A DNA stretch of 9,660 bases from Natronohydrobacter sp. (GTDB taxonomy: Bacteria; Pseudomonadota; Alphaproteobacteria; Rhodobacterales; Rhodobacteraceae). The notes beneath the pieces were generated by a model. That model searched no databases. It saw only the letters and a program-made list of their open reading frames with translations, and was not told where the DNA came from. Position 1 is the first letter of the stretch, and each line of letters begins with the position of its first letter. Below, piece after piece: positions 6,107 to 9,660 of the stretch. Location: the NCBI GenBank assembly GCA_007123015.1, contig SKSL01000210.1:1-9660 (forward strand), written 5' to 3'. The translations under genes and the position numbers were made by a program.

Positions 6107-7312
6107 TCAATTCACCCCGAATTTTAGCAGTTTGATGGCTTTGAAATCCGCCACATCCCCGCCCACGCGCTTGGTGGCATAAAACAGCACATGCGGCTTG
6201 GCGCTGAACGGATCGCGCAGCACGCGCATATCCGGGCGCTCGGCAATCGTGTAGCCGGACGCAAAATCGCCGAAGGCTATCGCATAGCTGTCGGTTGCGA
6301 TATCGGGCATGTCTTCAGCCACCAGCACTGGATAGCCCATCAGCCGCGCAGGCTCGCCCGCCGCCAGACCATCCGACCACAGGAAGCGGCCATCATTGTC
6401 CTTCATCTTGCGCACGGCCCCGGCGGTTTTCGAATTCATCACGAAAACCGCATTGGCGCGGTAGGACGCGCCCAGCGCATAGACCAGATCGACGATTGCA
6501 TCAGCCGGATTGGTGCTTGCGAAATCGCCCGCAACACCCGTCACGATATAGCCGATCTCGCCCCAATCCGCGACTGCATCGGGTTCCATGTCATGGTCCA
6601 GGAACCCGCGCGGCTTGTCCACACCATCGCCGTGGATGAAGGCCGCCGCCTCGGCGCGGGCGAATTTCGATGCGATACGGCCCGCAAGCCAGCCTTCGAC
6701 ATCAAAGGCCGAATCGTCCAGCAAGCGCTGGCTGGCCTTGGGCATGGCCGACAGCTCGTGCAGGCGGATCGGAATGCGGTCGATCTTCGGCGTACTTGTC
6801 GCTGTCACCGGATCTTCTTCCGTTGCCCAGCCCGAGGCGACATCTGTATGATCGATCAGCACATCAAAGGAACTCGACTCGACCTGCACGACCGAGGCAA
6901 TAGCCCGGATCGACGCGGTCGCCGAGAGCGTCGACTTGATCGTCTCGGCGGTCTGCGGATCAACCAGATAGCCCCCATCGACCGGCTCAAGCGTGTTCAA
7001 CCCCTTGGTTTCGATCTCGAGACCGCGCATCGGGTTTTCATCGCCGCGGCGCAGATAAGCATCGAATGCCTTGTGATGCAGCATCTCGCCCGCATCGGCC
7101 TGAGACAGCACCGGGCGGGCAGGGGTGAAGGCAGTCTTGCGGTCCAGCATGGTCAGTCGCTCTTCTGTTTGAGAAAGTTTCCGGGTGATTTCGGCCTGAA
7201 ACGCGTCGAAATCCTGTGCGACGCCCTGCATCGCGGTCTTCAGTTCAAGGCCATCTGCGACCGGCAAAGCCGTGCCGTCCTGGCCCGGTGCCGTGGGCAC
7301 GGGGTCTGTCAT
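6107..7312 (-). CDS. GTA major capsid protein (HK97 fold), g5
   Basis: The 401-residue protein builds the GTA head. Residues about 1-103 look like a cleavable scaffold (delta) domain: a charged helical stretch at about 24-60 and then a linker. A family-typical boundary, EIETKGLNTLEPVDGGYLVD, spans residues 99-118; maturation cleavage most likely falls near Lys103-Gly104, leaving about 298 residues. The mature part carries the usual HK97-fold sequence, including SGWATEEDPVTATSTPKI and AAFIHGDGVDKPRGFL. Its neighbours, protease before and connectors after, agree. It has the strongest ribosome binding site in the window and is flanked on both sides by structured gaps, fitting its need for high expression. 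No defect is seen. The exact cleavage site is inferred from family knowledge. Confidence 0.96.
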   Translation of the reverse strand: MTDPVPTAPGQDGTALPVADGLELKTAMQGVAQDFDAFQAEITRKLSQTEERLTMLDRKTAFTPARPVLSQADAGEMLHHKAFDAYLRRGDENPMRGLEIETKGLNTLEPVDGGYLVDPQTAETIKSTLSATASIRAIASVVQVESSSFDVLIDHTDVASGWATEEDPVTATSTPKIDRIPIRLHELSAMPKASQRLLDDSAFDVEGWLAGRIASKFARAEAAAFIHGDGVDKPRGFLDHDMEPDAVADWGEIGYIVTGVAGDFASTNPADAIVDLVYALGASYRANAVFVMNSKTAGAVRKMKDNDGRFLWSDGLAAGEPARLMGYPVLVAEDMPDIATDSYAIAFGDFASGYTIAERPDMRVLRDPFSAKPHVLFYATKRVGGDVADFKAIKLLKFGVN

Positions 7313-7320
7313 CGTCGTCT

Positions 7321-7325
7321 CTCCT
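7321..7325 (-). promoter_or_regulatory. Strong ribosome binding site of the major capsid gene
   Basis: AGGAG lies eight bases before the ATG at 7312 on the minus strand. It decides the start: an in-frame upstream ATG at 7369 would include this site and the end of the stem-loop as coding sequence, and the resulting N-terminus does not resemble a GTA capsid protein. Confidence 0.75.
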
Positions 7326-7351
7326 GCTAAGGATTGGATTTGTCGATCAGG

Positions 7352-7404
7352 GGGCAGAGTAACGCGCACGCCCCAAGATCAGATGAAGCCAGCGTGCGCT
7401 GCCC
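7352..7404 (-). promoter_or_regulatory. Interrupted stem-loop between protease and capsid genes
   Basis: The 92-bp gap before the capsid gene contains two nested inverted repeats. The inner arms are 7365-7371 and 7392-7398 (CGCACGC with GCGTGCG on the minus strand) around a 20-base loop. The outer arms are 7352-7357 and 7399-7404 (GGGCAG with CTGCCC). On the 5' side the two stems are contiguous, giving 13 pairs broken only by a seven-base bulge on the 3' side. It begins at the first base after the g4 stop. No U-run follows, so a simple terminator is unlikely; RNA stabilisation or processing upstream of the capsid message is a reasonable inference. Confidence 0.5.
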
Positions 7405-7935
7405 TCAGATCTGCGCAACACGCGCGCGCGCCGCTCGCATCTGCGCGCTCAGACCGGCCAGATCGGCCAAAAGGTCTGATTTCGTGGCGACCCGCGCCTC
7501 GGCCTGCATCGGGAAGGTCACCAGCGAGACCTCCCACAGATCCAGCTCGACCAGCCTGCGACCGCCCCCCGCAACCGGTTCGGCGCGAAGCGTGCGATAG
7601 CCAATCGACAGCCCATCAACGGCGCCTGCTTCCAAGAGCGCCTTCGCCTCGCGCGCCCGCGCCACGTCCGGCAACAAGCGCCCCGAGACATGCAACCCAT
7701 GCGCATCCTCATGGACTTTATCCCAAATGCCGATGGGCTGCGCCGGGTCATGCTGCCAGAGCATGCGCACACGCTCACCCCGCGCCGCCAGCCGCTTGAG
7801 CGAGGCCGTGTAAGCACCGGGCAAAACAATATCGCCGCCCTTGTCGCGCTGCCCGAAGACCGAGGCATAGCCCGAAATCCGGTGCCCGTCTTCGAGCACA
7901 ACGTCCGGCGCCGCTTGCAAAAATTTATAGTCCAT
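7405..7935 (-). CDS. HK97-type prohead protease, g4
   Basis: The protein has 176 residues and should cleave the N-terminal scaffold segment of the capsid protein during head maturation. Expected catalytic positions are visible: His62 in LWQHDPAQPIG, Ser110 in GAVDGLSIGYR, and an acidic residue in LWEVSLVTFP (Glu135). These are the conserved landmarks of the U35/HK97 prohead protease family. The N-terminal SGYASVFGQRDKGGDIVLPGA pattern, residues 21-41, is also typical. It sits directly before the capsid gene, the standard arrangement. The ATG at 7935 is preferred on its ribosome binding site. The stop is followed at once by a 13-bp interrupted stem-loop in the gap before g5. The gene appears intact. 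Confidence 0.95.
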   Translation of the reverse strand: MDYKFLQAAPDVVLEDGHRISGYASVFGQRDKGGDIVLPGAYTASLKRLAARGERVRMLWQHDPAQPIGIWDKVHEDAHGLHVSGRLLPDVARAREAKALLEAGAVDGLSIGYRTLRAEPVAGGGRRLVELDLWEVSLVTFPMQAEARVATKSDLLADLAGLSAQMRAARARVAQI

Positions 7936-7941
7936 GCGCAA

Positions 7942-7947
7942 TCCTTT
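7942..7947 (-). promoter_or_regulatory. Ribosome binding site favouring ATG 7935 for the prohead protease
   Basis: AAAGGA lies six bases before the ATG at 7935 on the minus strand. A GTG at 7950 in the same frame overlaps the g3.5 stop as GTGA and would add five residues. The spacing favours the ATG, but GTG initiation by coupling cannot be excluded. Confidence 0.6.
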
Positions 7948-8189
7948 CACGGCACGATGCTGATCAGCGCCAGCGCCCCATGCATCAACACACCTACGGC
8001 AACACCATAAACTGCCAGCCAGAGCCGCTTCTCCAACCGTTCGACCGAGCGCTCCAGCCGGGTCAGACGGTAATCGAGCGCTTCCTTATGCGCGTCGAAC
8101 AACCGTTCCTGCGCATCCAGTTGCACCTGTGCGGCCTCGAAACTGTCATACAGAAACCGCGAGCCGCCAACCGCCCGGCGCGCACTCAT
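7947..8189 (-). CDS. GTA head formation protein (RCAP_rcc01685 family), g3.5
   Basis: This small protein of 80 residues has two visible parts. Residues about 17-56 are charged with heptad-like hydrophobic spacing (LDYRLTRLERSVERLEKRL), suggesting a coiled coil. Residues about 57-79 form a hydrophobic segment, LWLAVYGVAVGVLMHGALAL, that could span a membrane. The ATG at 8189 overlaps the portal stop as ATGA, which decides the start; the frame is open further upstream inside the portal gene but without a family-like sequence. Its length, its place between portal and protease and its pattern match the RcGTA g3.5 family, which is annotated as needed for head formation. How it acts is not known to me. 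It has no obvious counterpart in most tailed phages. A scaffold-like or membrane-tethered assembly role is inference. Confidence 0.85.
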   Translation of the reverse strand: MSARRAVGGSRFLYDSFEAAQVQLDAQERLFDAHKEALDYRLTRLERSVERLEKRLWLAVYGVAVGVLMHGALALISIVP

Positions 8190-9400
8190 GCCCCCTCGAC
8201 ATGCGGCGGCAGCCCCAGCAGCGCGCGTTTTTCGGCATCGGTCAGGAATGTTGCCTGACCGACGCGGCGCCATTGCTGTTCGCGCTCGATGGCCAGTGCA
8301 GGCACCTGGTCCAGATCCGGTTTCAATTCTACCGCACCCGGGATGAAATACGACAACCAATGCGCCACTGCCGCTGTAACCCGCATCGCCAGCGGCAGCA
8401 CGGTCAGGCGGTAAAAGGCGCGATTGGCCTCCTGATAATTCGCGTAAGTCGCCTCGCCGGGCACGCCCAGCAACATCGGCGGGATACCGAATGCGATCGC
8501 GATCTCGCGCGCTGCGGCCTCTTTGGTGCGGTGAAACTCCATGTCGGACGGCGAAAAGCCCATCGGCTTCCAGTCCAGGCCGCCCTCCAGCAGCATCGGC
8601 CGGCCCGCATTGCGCGCGCCTTGATGATGCGCTTCCATCTCCTCCTGCAGCCGCTCGAATTGCTCAGGGCTCAGCGCGCCCTGCCCGTCCAGCCCACGAT
8701 AGACAATCGCGCCCGACGGTCGCGCCGCATTGTCCAAGAGCGCCTTTGACCAGTTCGAGGCCGCATTATGCACATCCACCGCCCGCCGCGCCGCTTCCAT
8801 GGGCGAAAGCCCGTAATGATCATCCTGCGGATGAAACGACCGGATATGGCAGATCGGCGAGACACCATTCTGCACATGGAACCGATGCGCCTTGCTGCCT
8901 ACGATATAATCATAGGCCACGGGCCAGCCATCCGGCCCCGGTACCACGCTCATCCGGTCCGACCGCAACACATGCAATTCGCGCACTGCGCCCGCCTCAT
9001 CCGTGACCGCTTCCAGATAGGCATTGCCCGATAAAAGAAGCTGCGCATAAAGCGCCTCGAACAGCTCTCCACGCCCCTGCGCCGGATTGGGCCGCGTGAT
9101 CAGATCAAGCACCGGATGTGCCTCATAGCGCCGGTCTGCATCCTGCACCACGACCGGCAAGGCGCTTGCAGCTTCCGCAATCAGCTTGACCGCGCGAAAC
9201 CCCACCGGATTGCCCAGAAACCCGGCGCGCGCCAAGGACACACCATCGCGCGCAGTCCAGCCTGACCCGGCCACCCCGTAGGCCACGCCCTTGCCCGCGA
9301 TCCGCCCCGCTGTCAACGGCCCCACAGCAGAAGCCTTGGCCTCCACCCCTGCTGCCACAGCCGTCTCATGGGCCGCCCCCTTGCGCAAAAACTTGAACAT
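8186..9400 (-). CDS. GTA portal protein (HK97 family), g3
   Basis: The protein has 404 residues and forms the dodecameric ring at one head vertex through which DNA enters and leaves. The signature is near residues 304-331, with FGIPPMLLGVPGEATYANYQ followed by EANRAFYR, a hallmark of HK97-type portals. The region GNAYLE (125-130) and the segment YGLSPMEAARRAV (196-208) also fit. The ATG at 9400 is chosen because MFKFLRK is the usual portal N-terminus and a GGAG lies about 10 bases upstream; the frame is open further upstream but crosses the GC hairpin. Length is normal for the family and no damage is visible. Its stop overlaps the next start as ATGA, so the next gene is probably translationally coupled. 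Function is inferred from family and gene order. Confidence 0.95.
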   Translation of the reverse strand: MFKFLRKGAAHETAVAAGVEAKASAVGPLTAGRIAGKGVAYGVAGSGWTARDGVSLARAGFLGNPVGFRAVKLIAEAASALPVVVQDADRRYEAHPVLDLITRPNPAQGRGELFEALYAQLLLSGNAYLEAVTDEAGAVRELHVLRSDRMSVVPGPDGWPVAYDYIVGSKAHRFHVQNGVSPICHIRSFHPQDDHYGLSPMEAARRAVDVHNAASNWSKALLDNAARPSGAIVYRGLDGQGALSPEQFERLQEEMEAHHQGARNAGRPMLLEGGLDWKPMGFSPSDMEFHRTKEAAAREIAIAFGIPPMLLGVPGEATYANYQEANRAFYRLTVLPLAMRVTAAVAHWLSYFIPGAVELKPDLDQVPALAIEREQQWRRVGQATFLTDAEKRALLGLPPHVEGA

Positions 9401-9552
9401 CTCAGGCTTTCTCCATCCTTGGACCCTGCCCCATTCATCCTTGGAAAAATATCCTCGGGGGGGTGCGGGGGGGCAGACAGCCCCCCCGCCTGCTCTCGGA
9501 TATGCCATCCGCCTGAAACGCACCCTAGCGCGACAGGCTGAAGACCCGCTTA
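9401..9552. other. Structured 152-bp gap between terminase and portal
   Basis: This non-coding gap is unusually long for this compact cluster. It holds a perfect 10-bp GC stem (9465-9489), a smaller 5-bp stem (9497-9511), two G7 runs separated by three bases (9457-9473), and a 9-base direct repeat, catccttgg, at 9414-9422 and 9436-9444. The portal frame happens to stay open through the gap to 9556, but the hairpin composition and the good start at 9400 argue that it is not translated. From memory, a run of Cs followed by GAGGATATTT is common between genes in Rhodobacteraceae genomes, so part of this gap may be a dispersed repeat. That is recall, not a search result. Confidence 0.6.
9465..9489 (-). 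repeat. Perfect 10-bp GC hairpin between terminase and portal genes
   Basis: Positions 9465-9474 and 9480-9489 are exact reverse complements (GCGGGGGGGC on the minus strand pairs with GCCCCCCCGC) around a 5-base loop. It lies 64 bp after the terminase stop and 65 bp before the portal start. No U-run follows directly in the minus-strand RNA; five Us occur about 15 bases further on, after another C-run. It is therefore not a textbook intrinsic terminator, but it could slow polymerase, stabilise an RNA end or be part of a dispersed repeat. Confidence 0.75.
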
Positions 9553-9660
9553 TCACAGCGTGCGCAGCTTCGGGCGCGCATGCACCGCCCCCGGTCCCAG
9601 GATCAGGTCCTGCACTGCCCAGACCAGCGCATCCACCCGGTCCGGGCTGCCCTGCCCGCG
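9553..9660 (-). CDS. Terminase large subunit, C-terminal end (partial)
   Basis: Only the last 35 codons are inside the window; the gene enters from the right edge and stops at a TGA, with an in-frame TAA directly after it. The visible peptide contains SPDRVDALVWAVQDLIL, the C-terminal motif typical of phage and GTA large terminases, where the Asp belongs to the last part of the nuclease domain. In the RcGTA series this is g2, the ATP-driven motor and nuclease that cuts host DNA and pumps it through the portal into the head. Its position just before the portal gene supports the call. The ATPase motifs lie outside the window, so whether the enzyme is intact cannot be judged. Confidence 0.88.
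   Translation of the reverse strand, partial: RGQGSPDRVDALVWAVQDLILGPGAVHARPKLRTL

Noticed and set aside
6191..7330. Plus-strand open frame of 379 codons opposite the capsid gene
   Set aside because: The minus-strand frame is an unmistakable HK97-type capsid protein. The plus-strand product is Arg/His/Ile-rich with no domain pattern, typical of an antisense shadow.
9405..9437. Ten-codon leader ORF ending just before the portal ATG
   Set aside because: A short ATG...TGA frame exists in the gap, but it has no distinct ribosome binding site and nothing beyond chance to support it.
9445..9489. Intrinsic terminator after the terminase gene
   Set aside because: The stem is strong, but the T-run on the minus strand comes about 15 bases later, behind another C-run, and on the plus strand no T-run follows. 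Termination is possible but not supported by the classical signature.
8186..9556. Portal start extended upstream to ATG 9556
   Set aside because: The extra 52 residues would be translated from the GC hairpin and repeat region, are Cys/Arg/Pro-rich and do not resemble portal N-termini. The ATG at 9400 has a suitable GGAG.
1..9660. tRNA, rRNA, CRISPR array, insertion sequence, defence or toxin-antitoxin genes
   Set aside because: Looked for on both strands and not seen; almost all sequence is accounted for by the GTA genes and three short structured gaps.

Overview
The window is the greater part of a gene transfer agent (GTA) structural gene cluster of the Rhodobacter capsulatus (RcGTA) type. 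All recognisable genes lie on the minus strand, so the cluster reads from position 9660 down to position 1. The high G+C content, the close match of every protein to the RcGTA g2-g15 series, and the exact gene order point to an alphaproteobacterium of the order Rhodobacterales, probably family Rhodobacteraceae. I cannot name the species from sequence alone.

Layout in transcription order. Packaging and head: the last 35 codons of the terminase large subunit (g2, cut by the window edge); a 152-bp gap with a strong GC hairpin and repeat-like sequence; portal (g3); a small membrane-segment protein required for head formation (g3.5); prohead protease (g4); major capsid protein (g5). Connector: head-tail connector (g6), head closure/adaptor (g7), tail terminator (g8). 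Tail: major tail protein (g9, with an unusual acidic C-terminal extension), two tail-assembly chaperones (g10, g10.1), short tape measure (g11), distal tail protein (g12), baseplate hub with four paired cysteines (g13), NlpC/P60 cell-wall peptidase (g14), and the first 333 codons of the large tail-tip/host-contact protein (g15, cut by the window start).

The genes work as one assembly line. Portal, capsid and protease build and mature the head. The terminase loads host DNA. g6-g8 join head to tail. g9-g11 build the tube. g12-g15 form the tip that binds the recipient and opens its cell wall. Most junctions are ATGA or TGATG overlaps, which suggests translational coupling in one long operon. Gaps longer than 50 bp occur only at three places: terminase/portal, protease/capsid and capsid/connector. 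Each contains inverted repeats, and two of them flank the capsid gene, which must be made in the largest amount. No promoter, integrase, repressor, lysis gene, tRNA, CRISPR array or insertion sequence was seen. The cluster promoter should lie upstream of g1, outside the window.

The system itself is known. The parts most worth a second look are the acidic tail on the tube protein, the structured gaps around the capsid gene, and the repeat element between terminase and portal.
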